Positions 1 to 8,453 of a stretch of DNA of 22,727 nt are shown piece after piece. The notes beneath the pieces were generated by a model. The model was not told where the DNA came from. It did no database searches and worked only from the letters and a program-made list of their open reading frames with translations. The stretch is from assembly GCA_963711725.1 (NCBI GenBank), contig CAVQFO010000015.1, positions 1 to 22,727 of the forward strand, given 5' to 3'. The DNA is from CAVQFO01 sp963711725 (GTDB lineage Bacteria > Pseudomonadota > Gammaproteobacteria > Nitrococcales > Aquisalimonadaceae). Position numbers and translations under genes: made by a program. The stretch's first letter is position 1. Each line of letters begins with the position of its first letter.

Positions 1-3
1 GCC

Positions 4-1596
4 CTAAATGGTCCCGCTGACAATCGGCTGGAACGCCGTGAGTCGGTCGAGCATGGCGGCATTGCCCAGGCCCTGGCTTGGGAACGTGGTGGTGAAGCTC
101 GCCTGTTCGCCGTGCAACGCCATGTAATTCAGGAGCACCGTCTGCACCAGCAGGTTGACGTTGTTGGCCGCCGGGCTACCCGACGTTTCCACCGAGCCGT
201 CGGAACGGAAATAGCCCAGTTGCTGGTGCTGCGCCTGAGCGTCGGCGCTGCCACCCGTGAGAATCGGCCGGCCCGAAGGGTTGTAGACGAGGAAAAACGA
301 CGCCGCCGTGGAGGAATTGTCGCCGGTCCACACGCCCTTGCCGCGCCCCTCGGTGGAGTTGTCGACCATGCCGTTGCTGGCCACGGAGCCGTCGCTGAAT
401 ACGTAGACCATCATGGGCACGCCCACGCGGGCCGCGTACTCGAGACAGGCGCCAATGCAGCGGCCGGCGCGCAGATCGCGCTGCTCGCCGGTGGATCGGT
501 CGCCGGTGTGGTAGTCGAAACCGCCCATGGTGACGGTGCCTGCGCCGGCATAGCCGTTGGCCACCAGCTTCATGACCGCCGCCGTCTTGCGGAACTCCGA
601 ATCGTTGTCGTATTCCGCCTGACTGAAGATCCCACCCGCGCCCACAATCTGCGGATCAATGGAGGGATTGAGCGCGGTGGGATCGCCGTAGCGGTCCACC
701 AGATCCGCCGTCTTGACGTAGCCGCACTGGACCATGTCCTTGATGACCGCGTCACTGGTGACCTGGGTGTTCACGGAATCGAGCTTCATCTTGCTGATGC
801 GCTCGATGGACTCCATGACCGCCACCGCGTCGGACTGGTTCAGCAGGCCCACCAGTTTGCCCGTGTCCACCAGGCCGGTGACGTCGCTGGGGCGATCGAT
901 CTTGGTGGGACGCAGCTCGGGATCCATCATGTCCGCCGGCGCCATGGAGTTGCCGCCCGAATCGGAATTGCGGCTCCCGACCAGTGTCAGTAGCGCACCG
1001 TCCGCGCCAGCCTTGGCGATGCCGTACATGGGATTGTGCGGGTTGGTACCCGTATCGTTGTCCGAACGCGCCGGAATGATGGCGCCGTTGGTGGCGGCCG
1101 CGGTGCCCGCGGATGCTCGCTCCAGGATGCCACGCACGAAGGCGCTGTCGGAATGGAACGCCAGACCCAGCGACGTATCCACGAAGTCCGTACCGACGCC
1201 GCCAGCCGCGACGCCGGGCACCATGTCGCCCGGGATGCCTTGTTTGCTGTACCCGGCGGTGGTCAGGAAATCCAGTTGGCCGCCCTGACGGCCGACCAGC
1301 ACGTTGGACCCTGAAATATTGGCGCCGCCGGCGAGATCGAAACAGATGAACGGGATTTTGCCGGCACCGGCCGTGGCGATACCGCAGCTGCTCTTCAGCG
1401 TATTGATATCCCCGGACAGTGCCGCCCGGGCCGCATGGGGATTGGCGAACAAGCCAAACAGCGTCGGGCCGGTCACCACGGCGGCGCCGGTCATCAGCCC
1501 CTGGGAGATGAACTCGCGACGCGTGATCGGCCGCCGATGATCCGGGTGAAGCAAGGGCTCGTCCGGGCCAAGGCCTTTGCGCTTGTTTCGTCTCAT
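4..1596 (-). CDS. Tat-exported DUF1501-like protein
   Basis: This encodes a 530-residue protein. I start it at the ATG at 1596, not further upstream, because that puts a classic twin-arginine signal at the N terminus: TRREFI with the Arg pair at residues 26-27, then a hydrophobic stretch and an AxA-type site near residue 58 (HAARA). It also places the start 13 nt after the stop of the upstream gene, with an AGGA-like ribosome site. The mature part has FDLAGGAN near residue 87 and GGFDYHTGDR at 358-367. These resemble the metal-site regions of DUF1501/alkaline-phosphatase-fold proteins, so export of a folded, possibly metal-containing protein is inferred. It is the last gene of the leftward trio with two cytochrome-like proteins. 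DUF1501-type proteins are often paired with cytochrome-like partners. Family assignment is from motif memory and the reaction is unknown. Confidence 0.75.
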   Translation of the reverse strand: MRRNKRKGLGPDEPLLHPDHRRPITRREFISQGLMTGAAVVTGPTLFGLFANPHAARAALSGDINTLKSSCGIATAGAGKIPFICFDLAGGANISGSNVLVGRQGGQLDFLTTAGYSKQGIPGDMVPGVAAGGVGTDFVDTSLGLAFHSDSAFVRGILERASAGTAAATNGAIIPARSDNDTGTNPHNPMYGIAKAGADGALLTLVGSRNSDSGGNSMAPADMMDPELRPTKIDRPSDVTGLVDTGKLVGLLNQSDAVAVMESIERISKMKLDSVNTQVTSDAVIKDMVQCGYVKTADLVDRYGDPTALNPSIDPQIVGAGGIFSQAEYDNDSEFRKTAAVMKLVANGYAGAGTVTMGGFDYHTGDRSTGEQRDLRAGRCIGACLEYAARVGVPMMVYVFSDGSVASNGMVDNSTEGRGKGVWTGDNSSTAASFFLVYNPSGRPILTGGSADAQAQHQQLGYFRSDGSVETSGSPAANNVNLLVQTVLLNYMALHGEQASFTTTFPSQGLGNAAMLDRLTAFQPIVSGTI

Positions 1597-1609
1597 GAAT
1601 CCTGATCCC

Positions 1610-4129
1610 CTATTGCAGCGTCGTCGCCGCCGTGCCCAGCAGGGCGGAACACGTCGCCTTGACCACCGTGTCCGTCCTGCCCGCGGCACAGGAGCCGCCG
1701 CAGGCCGTGAGGCCGTCGATGAGATTGTTCAGCTCGGTCTTCACCGAACTCCGGTTGGGCTGCGTCGATAGGCTCGTGCCCATCATCTTGTCCAGCAGCG
1801 GATCGAGAACAAGATCGCGCTTTGCCGTGCTGTCGAATGCCGTGCCGGCCGCGGCCGTGAAATCAAACCCCGGGAAGTAACTGGCGCGCAGACTGGTGTC
1901 GTCCACCAATGCGTTGCAGTACTCGATCGCCAACTGGGAGATCGCCACCTGCTGGGACGACAGGAAACCCATGATATTGGGCGAGGCAGGCAGCTGCTGC
2001 TTGATGTTGGTGAAGGTTGTGGTCACATCGGACTGGCTCGTTGGCACGCCTGTCAGCGACGACATGGTGGCGTTGATCTCGTCGAACGTGCGTACGCCTA
2101 TCGTCGGCGAGGCCGGCAGATCCGCCGGCGTCGCGGGTGTGGGCGGCGCAGGCTCGGTGGAGACATGAGTGTTCGACCCGATCCGGTTGAAGGTCAGGAA
2201 GAACTGATCGGAATCCACGCCCTTCTCCACGCCGATAGTGGTGCCCAGGCGGGACAACAATTGTCCGCTGCCCGCGCTGTACTGCGACGATGTCACCGTC
2301 GTATCGAGGTTGGCGTAGGCCTGGCCCACGGAGGCCTCGTGGCCGTTGATGCCGAGTCGAATCCCCTGAATGGGAATGCCGTCCGGAGTGGCGCTGGAAT
2401 CCAGGCTGATGAACGTGGGCTTGTCGAACAGATAGCTGTAGCTGTCGAACAGGCTCACTTCGAACATCACATAGCTCTGCGGTACGTTCACCAGATCGCT
2501 GACCCCGAACAGCAGATAGAACTTCTGGCCCACCCCGGCGCCGAAGTTCTGGGCGATCTGGCTTTGAGTCAGCGCGCGGTTGTAGATCGCCACCAGGCGG
2601 ATCACACCCTGCCACTGGCGGTCGCCAGATACCTCGTTGCCCAATACCAGCGCATAGGTGTTGTTCCAGTCGGCCAGCGTTCCTCCACCCTCGGGATCGG
2701 AATCGGCTACCAGCTCGCCGTTGACGTAAATACGGCGTCCATGAGTGGGATCGAAGGTTATCACCACGTGCTGCAGCGTGGCCTGCAGGACCTCGTCGCC
2801 ATCCGCCGTGGAGAACGCGGGAGCGCCGTTGCCGTCCGTCACGCTGCTGCGATTGAGAAAATCGTAGTTGTACTGGGTCTGGCCCAGAGTGAAATTGCGC
2901 GCGGTGGTGCCCGCGGAATAACTGACGATCCGCGCCGGGCCTTCCTGGGTCACGTTGGCCGGCGCCACCCACGCCTCCACGGAATACTCGCCCGTGGCTT
3001 GGATCAGGTCGCTCAGCTTCTTGCTGGCCGTGGTGGAGCCCTGAGCCTTGCCGGTTGTGACGTTGATGCCCCAGCCGGGGACAAAGGTGGCGCCACCGCT
3101 GAGGGTCAGATTCAGAGCCGGCTCCACGCCGCTGGTGTCGTAGGCGGTCGTGCCCGTACCCGCCTTGAACTGGTAGAACGCTATCAGATTGCCGACGTAA
3201 CGTCCGCCGCCGCCGGAAACGATGCCGTCGCCCAAGGCCAGCGCCTTGCTGGTGACCAGGGCCGGGTCCACGTGGGTGGCTGGAATTCCGTCGACGAACT
3301 GCTGGATCGCGGTCTGCATGGTGTCGGCGTTGCTGGCGCAGTCGCTCCAGCAGTTGTGAAACTCGCTGCGCAGGCGGACCACCAAACGCGAGGCCGACGG
3401 GTCGTCCAGATTGATCTTGTCCTTGACCGCCGCATAGGCGGCGCTCAGGTCGCTGCTGGCGAAATACGGTGCCTCGGGTGCGCTGGCCGATTCCGAATGG
3501 CAGGCGGCGCAGTGCGCCTGCAGAATCGGCCGCACTGTACTGTCGAACAAGCTGGCGTCGGCCGGGAACGTCTTGCTGTCACCCGGATCCCTGCTTACGG
3601 GGGCGGTCAGCACCACCTGGCTGGTGGCGCCGGTGGAGCCGCCCGCCCAGGCGGAAATATAGGCCTTGATCACGTCGGCGCAGGCCTGGTTGCTGTCCAG
3701 CCAACAATTGTGGCCGCCTCCGACCTTGGCGACCATGCGCGACTGTGCGGGATCGCTCAGATCCACCACCGTATTGGCGGCGGAATAGGCCTTGTTGATG
3801 TCGTCCTGCTCTACGAAGGTCGGCGTCTGTCCTCCGGCGTTGTGGCACGAGCCGCAGCGGTTAGTGCCCTTGAGGTTTTCCCAAAGGTTGATGCGAAAGG
3901 CCTGCACGTCGTCGGTGGCCGGCGGCGGCCCCGTGTAACTGCTCTTTGCACCGTCGGAACTGGTGTTCGGCAGCTTCTGGGTATCGGCACCACCGCCCCC
4001 GCAGGCGGCCAGCAAGGACGAGAGAAGCAGCACGAGCAGCAATCGCGCTCCAGAAAACGGCTCGCGGCGGTCCCCGTTCCCGTCACCTGCCGCTCCCCGG
4101 CTATTGTTCTTTGCGTTATAGCGATCCAT
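1610..4129 (-). CDS. dihaem c-type cytochrome lipoprotein with LamG-like domain
   Basis: This encodes an 839-residue lipoprotein. A hydrophobic segment at residues 29-42 ends in a lipobox (LLAAC, Cys43). Two copies of a small haem module follow, with CGSCH at 92-96 and CAACH at 207-211. About 45-50 residues after each CxxCH comes an HNCW motif (140-143 and 258-261), so the modules look like a tandem duplication. Residues about 315-530 look like a LamG/concanavalin-like domain: GEYSVEAWV, HVVITFD and RRIYVNGEL are typical strands. The C-terminal 300 residues have no domain I recognise. The gene starts 37 nt after the 410-aa cytochrome gene and is followed after 13 nt by the Tat protein, so the three are probably co-transcribed. 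A likely role is a surface or periplasmic redox protein with a binding domain for a glycan or another protein. The substrate is unknown. Confidence 0.8.
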   Translation of the reverse strand: MDRYNAKNNSRGAAGDGNGDRREPFSGARLLLVLLLSSLLAACGGGGADTQKLPNTSSDGAKSSYTGPPPATDDVQAFRINLWENLKGTNRCGSCHNAGGQTPTFVEQDDINKAYSAANTVVDLSDPAQSRMVAKVGGGHNCWLDSNQACADVIKAYISAWAGGSTGATSQVVLTAPVSRDPGDSKTFPADASLFDSTVRPILQAHCAACHSESASAPEAPYFASSDLSAAYAAVKDKINLDDPSASRLVVRLRSEFHNCWSDCASNADTMQTAIQQFVDGIPATHVDPALVTSKALALGDGIVSGGGGRYVGNLIAFYQFKAGTGTTAYDTSGVEPALNLTLSGGATFVPGWGINVTTGKAQGSTTASKKLSDLIQATGEYSVEAWVAPANVTQEGPARIVSYSAGTTARNFTLGQTQYNYDFLNRSSVTDGNGAPAFSTADGDEVLQATLQHVVITFDPTHGRRIYVNGELVADSDPEGGGTLADWNNTYALVLGNEVSGDRQWQGVIRLVAIYNRALTQSQIAQNFGAGVGQKFYLLFGVSDLVNVPQSYVMFEVSLFDSYSYLFDKPTFISLDSSATPDGIPIQGIRLGINGHEASVGQAYANLDTTVTSSQYSAGSGQLLSRLGTTIGVEKGVDSDQFFLTFNRIGSNTHVSTEPAPPTPATPADLPASPTIGVRTFDEINATMSSLTGVPTSQSDVTTTFTNIKQQLPASPNIMGFLSSQQVAISQLAIEYCNALVDDTSLRASYFPGFDFTAAAGTAFDSTAKRDLVLDPLLDKMMGTSLSTQPNRSSVKTELNNLIDGLTACGGSCAAGRTDTVVKATCSALLGTAATTLQ

Positions 4130-4166
4130 TCCCGGACTCTCTGTACGTATAGGGGATCCGCTCCGG

Positions 4167-5399
4167 TCAATTGCCCATGCAATAAACCGCCGCGTCGGCG
4201 AAGACCCGTTTCATCTGGTAGTTGCTGGCCTTGAAGTTGGCCACCATGGTGACGACCTCGCTCCGGTCTGAGCTGTCCTGAGGCGAGCGGAGGCAAACGG
4301 CCTTGAACACCTTCTTCACCTGGCACTGAGCGAACGCCTCGCTGCTGGCCAGTTCCTGGCCCAACGACTTGGCGCCGGTGCCGCTTCCGGTGAGACCGGA
4401 GCTCCAACCCAGCACGGCATTGGGCCCACTGCGCCAGTAGTTGTCCCAGTGGTCGTCCGTGGTGATGTAGCCATACTTGAAGTTGTCCGTATGGATCAGA
4501 TATTTCTCCATCACCCGCGTGCCCGTCGCCGGGTCGGTGGTGCCGGGTGCGTTGTAGAACAGACGCCCCTTCTCTCCATCCGGATCCAGCGTTTCATCGA
4601 ATTTGTAGTCGTAATAGGCGTAGGCCTGAACCATGGGGTCCATACCACTGTGGCAACCCACACAGTTGTTCAGGAAGATCCGGCTGTCGCCGCCCGGGCT
4701 GCGGGTGACGTCCTGGCGGATGCGGTCCGTGGGCCGGGTGATGTCCTTGATTTCCTGTAAGTCCTTGCACAGGAAGTTGATCATGGTGTAGCGGAACATG
4801 GCGCGGTTGGTTCCGGCCTTGAAGAAGGACTTCGCCGCCGCACGGGTGGTTATGACGCCGGAGGTGGCGCTGGCCGGCAGCCCCGCCACCGTGGATTGGG
4901 TGGTCTTGACCAGGTTGGCCTTTAGATCGATGCCCTGATTCTCCAGAGCCTCGTAGTGGTCGTTATTGCTGACGGAATAGGCCGGCAATCCCAGGCTGGA
5001 GTCCCCCACGTAAAGAATGTCGGCCCACAGCACCTGGGTGAACGGAATATCGTCCCGAACCATGCCGATCACCGTGGCGGTGAAATCGTTCAACGGCGCG
5101 AATACGGTCTGATCCCGATTGGTCCAGGGGGTTACGAAATTCTTGAGGGTGACATCGTAAAAATTGTGGTTCTCCATCGCCAGGTAGGCCGCGTCCTCAG
5201 CCTGGCCGCTGGTGATGTCGGTTTCCATCTGGTTGAGCACGCTCGCGCTGGGCGGCACGCCGGCCAAGCGGTCATGGATCCGCTTCGCCTGCTCCCGGGC
5301 GCCGGCCCACGCCGGCCCGCTCGCCAGGGCGAGCACGCCAGCCAGTATCAAGCCCCCAACCACCCGTTGTCGGGCGATGTTATTCTCCGGATCCTGCAT
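4167..5399 (-). CDS. periplasmic monohaem cytochrome-like protein
   Basis: This encodes a 410-residue protein with a Sec signal peptide (hydrophobic at about 13-28, cleavage near PAWA-G at 32). One c-type haem site, CVGCH, lies at residues 246-250, just after RSPGGDSRIFLNN and before SGMDPM. That arrangement recalls the haem-containing C-terminal parts of planctomycete-type DUF1592/DUF1588 cytochrome proteins, although I cannot assign a Pfam family with certainty. The region around residues 200-232 (FRYTMINFLCKDL, then DRIRQDV) is probably part of the same conserved core. It is the first gene of the leftward trio and sits next to the divergent promoter region. The ATG at 5399 has an AAAGGA-like ribosome site about 11 nt upstream. 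The expected role is electron transfer in the periplasm with the LamG dihaem protein downstream; the electron donor and acceptor are not visible. Confidence 0.75.
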   Translation of the reverse strand: MQDPENNIARQRVVGGLILAGVLALASGPAWAGAREQAKRIHDRLAGVPPSASVLNQMETDITSGQAEDAAYLAMENHNFYDVTLKNFVTPWTNRDQTVFAPLNDFTATVIGMVRDDIPFTQVLWADILYVGDSSLGLPAYSVSNNDHYEALENQGIDLKANLVKTTQSTVAGLPASATSGVITTRAAAKSFFKAGTNRAMFRYTMINFLCKDLQEIKDITRPTDRIRQDVTRSPGGDSRIFLNNCVGCHSGMDPMVQAYAYYDYKFDETLDPDGEKGRLFYNAPGTTDPATGTRVMEKYLIHTDNFKYGYITTDDHWDNYWRSGPNAVLGWSSGLTGSGTGAKSLGQELASSEAFAQCQVKKVFKAVCLRSPQDSSDRSEVVTMVANFKASNYQMKRVFADAAVYCMGN

Positions 5400-5432
5400 C
5401 CCCGAGAGTCCTTTGTTCTAGCGCAATTTTCT

Positions 5433-5461
5433 CCGATATCTGCGTTTTTTGTTGTTTGCAA
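5433..5461 (-). promoter_or_regulatory. weak sigma70-like promoter for the leftward operon
   Basis: On the minus strand a TTGCAA hexamer (5456-5461) is followed by exactly 17 bases and TATCGG (5433-5438). It matches the consensus at 4 of 6 and 3 of 6 positions. It lies 34 bases upstream of the ATG at 5399. The spacing is right but the hexamers are poor, so this is only a candidate. Confidence 0.25.
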
Positions 5462-5727
5462 CGCGAAACAGATACGGACGGTGCCCTAATGACCATTACA
5501 GCGCGTGTTTATTGGACGTAAAGTATATAGACCGATTCTGCCTAAGTGCATGTCGCCAAACAGTGACACATTCCGATTTTGTGATACAGGTCTCCTAGAA
5601 CGCACTGTCGTTTCGCGCCGGCTAAAACTAGGATTACTGCATAAACCGGGAACACCGGATAGATAGACACGTTCTGTAAACGCTGGGGCATGGGCCTTGA
5701 GCCCGGCACGAACATCTGGGGGCGAAA

Positions 5728-5779
5728 CCATCGGGCTGCCGTCGCGAACGGGAAAGCCGTTCGTCGGAAAATCCGATGG
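5728..5779 (+). promoter_or_regulatory. nested stem-loop in the 5' leader of the rightward operon
   Basis: An outer 7-bp stem, CCATCGG (5728-5734) with CCGATGG (5773-5779), encloses an inner 7-bp hairpin, CGAACGG (5745-5751) with CCGTTCG (5757-5763), which has a GAAAG loop. Both stems are perfect. The structure ends 13 nt before the ATG at 5793, which has no obvious Shine-Dalgarno sequence, so it could influence translation. A further short hairpin, GGGC-CTTGA-GCCC, lies just upstream at 5692-5704. I do not recognise a named riboswitch class. Confidence 0.45.
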
Positions 5780-5792
5780 CCGAATAACGATA

Positions 5793-8450
5793 ATGCTCAG
5801 GAAGAATCATCCACGCCAGGCAGGGCTCGCGGTCCGAACCTGGACTGCCCTCGCTTTGTCGGCCGCCGCCGCCTTGCCCCTTGCCGGATGCGGCGGAGCC
5901 AGCACCGGCGGCGGCCAGGAGCCGGACCCCGTGGTCGTGGACTATCCCGTCGCCTATGTAAAAAGACCGCTGCCCACCGACAACCAGGGCAACCTGACGG
6001 AATTGGATTCCCGCCGAGCCGTGGAATACCACGCAGGCGGCGATCTGTATGTGCGCGACCGCGCCTCGCCCTCCGCCACGGAGAGAAACGTTACCGGTTC
6101 GATCACCGGCGGCAAGGGCGACGTCAAGGACGTTTCCGTTTCCTACGACGGGAACACCCTGCTGTTCGCCGTGCGCCTGCCCGATATCGACGGCGCGGAC
6201 CCGGCCGGCCAGCCGACCTGGAATATCTGGGCCTACGACATCGCAAACAGACGCCTCAGCCGCGTCATCGCCTCCGACATTACGGCGGAAGAAGGCCAGG
6301 ACATGGGCCCTCACTTTCTTCCCGACGGCCGCATCGTGTTCACGTCCACCCGCCAACGGCAATCCAAGGCCACGCTGCTCGACGAGGGCAAACCACAATT
6401 CGCCGCGCTGGACGAGGATCGCCGGGAGCCGGCGTTGAACCTGCATGTGATGAACGCCGACGGCAGCGATATCCAGCAGATCTCCTTCAATCAAAGCCAT
6501 GACCTGGACCCCACCGTGCTCAGCGACGGACACATCGTGTTCACGCGCTGGGACGACATGGGCGGACGCAACCGGATGAGCCTGTACACCATCAATCCGG
6601 ACGGCACGCATCTCCAATTGCTCTACGGCGCCAATAGCCACAACACCGGCACGGCCGGCACTACCATCCAATTCCTGAAGCCACGGGAACTGCCGGACGG
6701 CGAGATTCTGGTGCTGCAGAAGCCGTTCACCGCCACCGGCGGAAATCTCCTGACGGTGGACAGCAGCACCTATGTCGAGAACACACAACCCACGGCCGCC
6801 AACCAGGGGCTGACCGGGCCCGCGCAGCGGGCGGCCACGGATTCCGATGTCCATACCGACGGCACCCCATCGCCGGGCGGTCTGTACAGCGCCGCCTATC
6901 CACTTCGCGACGGCACCGACCGCTTGCTGGTGAGCTGGAGCTCCTGCCGGATCATGGACGGCGGGCGCATTGTTCCCTGCGCCTCCCAAGGCTCGATCGA
7001 CCCGCAGGCGACGCAGGCGCCGCCGCTGTACGGGCTTTGGGTCTACGATCGCAGCGCCGGCACGCAGCTCCCGGTGGTCAAGCCCCAGGAAGGGATCATG
7101 TACACGGACGTAGTGGTGGCCAAATCTCGAAGCCTGCCCTCAATCGTCTCGGACGCGACGCTTCCAGCGTCACTGGTCAGCGAGCACGTGGGCATCCTGG
7201 ATATCCGCAGCGTCTACGACGTGGACGGCAGCGCCACCCAGAACATCGCCGCCCTGGCCGATCCGGCCCAAACCACGGCGGACCAGCGGCCCGCCCGGTT
7301 CCTTCGCATCGTCAAGGCGGTGGGCATCCCGGATCGCGACGTGCGCGATTTCTCCAATACGGCCTTCGGGCGCAGCAGCCAGCAGCTCATGCGCGAGATC
7401 ATCGGCTACACCCGCATCGAGCCCGACGGCTCCGTGAAGGTCGAGGTACCCGCCGATGTGCCGCTGGCCATCAGCGTGGTGGACAAGGACGGCCGGCGCA
7501 TTTCCCAGCGGCACCAGAACTGGATTCAGGTCCGGGCCGGCGAGACCGTTTCCTGCGTGGGCTGCCACGACGCCAACAGCGGCGTTTCCCACGGCCGCGA
7601 CGACGCCTTCAATTCCGTCTACAGCGGCGCTGCCACCAGCGGCCAGCCCTTTCCCAACACGGTTGCCGCACTGTGGGCCAACATGGGCGAGACCATGGCG
7701 CAGACCCGCACCCGTATCAGTTGCTACACCGACTGCGCCGCGCTGAAACCAACCCTGGACGTCGTCTTCCAGGACGACTGGACCGATCCGGGCGTGCGCG
7801 CGCCGGATGCCGCGTTCAGCTACGACTACAGCAATCTCAGCACCACCGCGCCCGGCACCGTGGCCTGCGAGACACAGTGGGATTCCACATGCCGCGTGGT
7901 TATCAATTATCCCGACCACATCGCGCCCTTGTGGACCCTGACCCGCCAGACACTGGACGGCATGGGCAACGTGCTTACCGACCACACCTGCGTGGCCTGC
8001 CACAGCACGACCGACAGCATGAACGCTACCCGGGTGCCCGAAGGTCAACTCGATCTCAGCGCCACTCCGTCCAGCGACGAGCCGGACCACCTCACCTCCT
8101 ACCGGGAACTGCTTTTCAACGACAACAAGCAGATCCTCAACGGCGGGGCCCTGGAAGACGAACTCGTACAGGCCACGGACGCCAACGGAAACCCGGTCTT
8201 CGAAACGGACAGCAACGGCAACATCATCCTCGACGGCAGCGGCAACCCCATCCCCGTGATGGTGCCGATCAACGTCCCTCCGACCATGTCCACGGCGGGG
8301 GCGGCGGCATCCAGCGGCTTCTTCGACCTGTTCGCCAGCGGGGGTAGCCACGAAGGCTACCTCACGCCGGACGAACTGAGATTGATCGCGGAATGGCTGG
8401 ACATCGGGGGCCAGTACTACAACAATCCGTTCGACGCACCGACCAACTGA
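5793..8450 (+). CDS. HzsA-like dihaem beta-propeller lipoprotein
   Basis: I choose the ATG at 5793 (885 residues) because it gives a short basic N terminus, a hydrophobic core and a lipobox (PLAGC, Cys30 region). A frame extending back to 5697 would add 32 residues without signal character. The N-terminal half has repeated TolB/WD-like blades (VSVSYDGNTLLFAV, GPHFLPDGRIVFTS, LDPTVLSDGHIVFTRWD). Residues about 533-592 match the middle domain of hydrazine-synthase-alpha-related proteins (EPDGSVKVEVPADVPL), ending in a c-type haem site CVGCH at 588-592. A second site, CVACH, is at 733-737. Such HzsA-related proteins occur widely outside anammox bacteria, so hydrazine synthesis should not be inferred. 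It is the first gene of the rightward run, and with the leftward genes it brings the local total to five CxxCH sites. Location is the outer membrane or periplasm. Confidence 0.8.
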   Translation: MLRKNHPRQAGLAVRTWTALALSAAAALPLAGCGGASTGGGQEPDPVVVDYPVAYVKRPLPTDNQGNLTELDSRRAVEYHAGGDLYVRDRASPSATERNVTGSITGGKGDVKDVSVSYDGNTLLFAVRLPDIDGADPAGQPTWNIWAYDIANRRLSRVIASDITAEEGQDMGPHFLPDGRIVFTSTRQRQSKATLLDEGKPQFAALDEDRREPALNLHVMNADGSDIQQISFNQSHDLDPTVLSDGHIVFTRWDDMGGRNRMSLYTINPDGTHLQLLYGANSHNTGTAGTTIQFLKPRELPDGEILVLQKPFTATGGNLLTVDSSTYVENTQPTAANQGLTGPAQRAATDSDVHTDGTPSPGGLYSAAYPLRDGTDRLLVSWSSCRIMDGGRIVPCASQGSIDPQATQAPPLYGLWVYDRSAGTQLPVVKPQEGIMYTDVVVAKSRSLPSIVSDATLPASLVSEHVGILDIRSVYDVDGSATQNIAALADPAQTTADQRPARFLRIVKAVGIPDRDVRDFSNTAFGRSSQQLMREIIGYTRIEPDGSVKVEVPADVPLAISVVDKDGRRISQRHQNWIQVRAGETVSCVGCHDANSGVSHGRDDAFNSVYSGAATSGQPFPNTVAALWANMGETMAQTRTRISCYTDCAALKPTLDVVFQDDWTDPGVRAPDAAFSYDYSNLSTTAPGTVACETQWDSTCRVVINYPDHIAPLWTLTRQTLDGMGNVLTDHTCVACHSTTDSMNATRVPEGQLDLSATPSSDEPDHLTSYRELLFNDNKQILNGGALEDELVQATDANGNPVFETDSNGNIILDGSGNPIPVMVPINVPPTMSTAGAAASSGFFDLFASGGSHEGYLTPDELRLIAEWLDIGGQYYNNPFDAPTN

Positions 8451-8453
8451 TCC

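Larger units (their letters stand above)
5400..5792. promoter_or_regulatory. divergent intergenic promoter region
   Basis: This is the only gene-free stretch over 300 bp in the window, and it lies between two divergent operons. The left two thirds (about 5415-5680) are visibly richer in A and T than the rest of the window, with T- and A-runs near 5445-5455 and a TATATA at 5524-5529. The right third holds a stem-loop leader. Open frames here, such as a minus-strand frame at 5486-5731, show no signal peptide or recognisable motif. I could not fix a transcription factor site. Confidence 0.7.

Noticed and set aside
2165..4234. Long plus-strand open frame (689 codons) opposite the LamG dihaem gene
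   Set aside because: The minus strand has a lipobox, two CxxCH sites and a LamG pattern. The plus frame is Gly/Arg/His-rich without motifs, a usual antisense shadow in GC-rich DNA.
5521..5535. TATATA at 5524-5529 as a rightward -10 box
   Set aside because: No -35-like hexamer at 16-18 bp upstream and it lies far from the start at 5793.
5486..5731. Small minus-strand frame in the divergent intergenic region
   Set aside because: No ribosome site or recognisable motif, and it overlaps the structured leader; probably chance.
5715..5792. c-di-GMP-I riboswitch
   Set aside because: Some boxes look similar but the spacing and the GACGCAAAGCC segment are missing, so I kept it as an unassigned structured leader.
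5634..6989. Minus-strand open frame (451 codons) opposite the HzsA-like gene
   Set aside because: No motif or signal peptide, composition typical of an antisense shadow, and the plus strand has clear propeller and haem motifs.
5793..8450. Hydrazine synthase alpha subunit
   Set aside because: Only the HzsA-related domain is shared. No HzsB/C or anammox context is present, so the specific enzyme name would be wrong.
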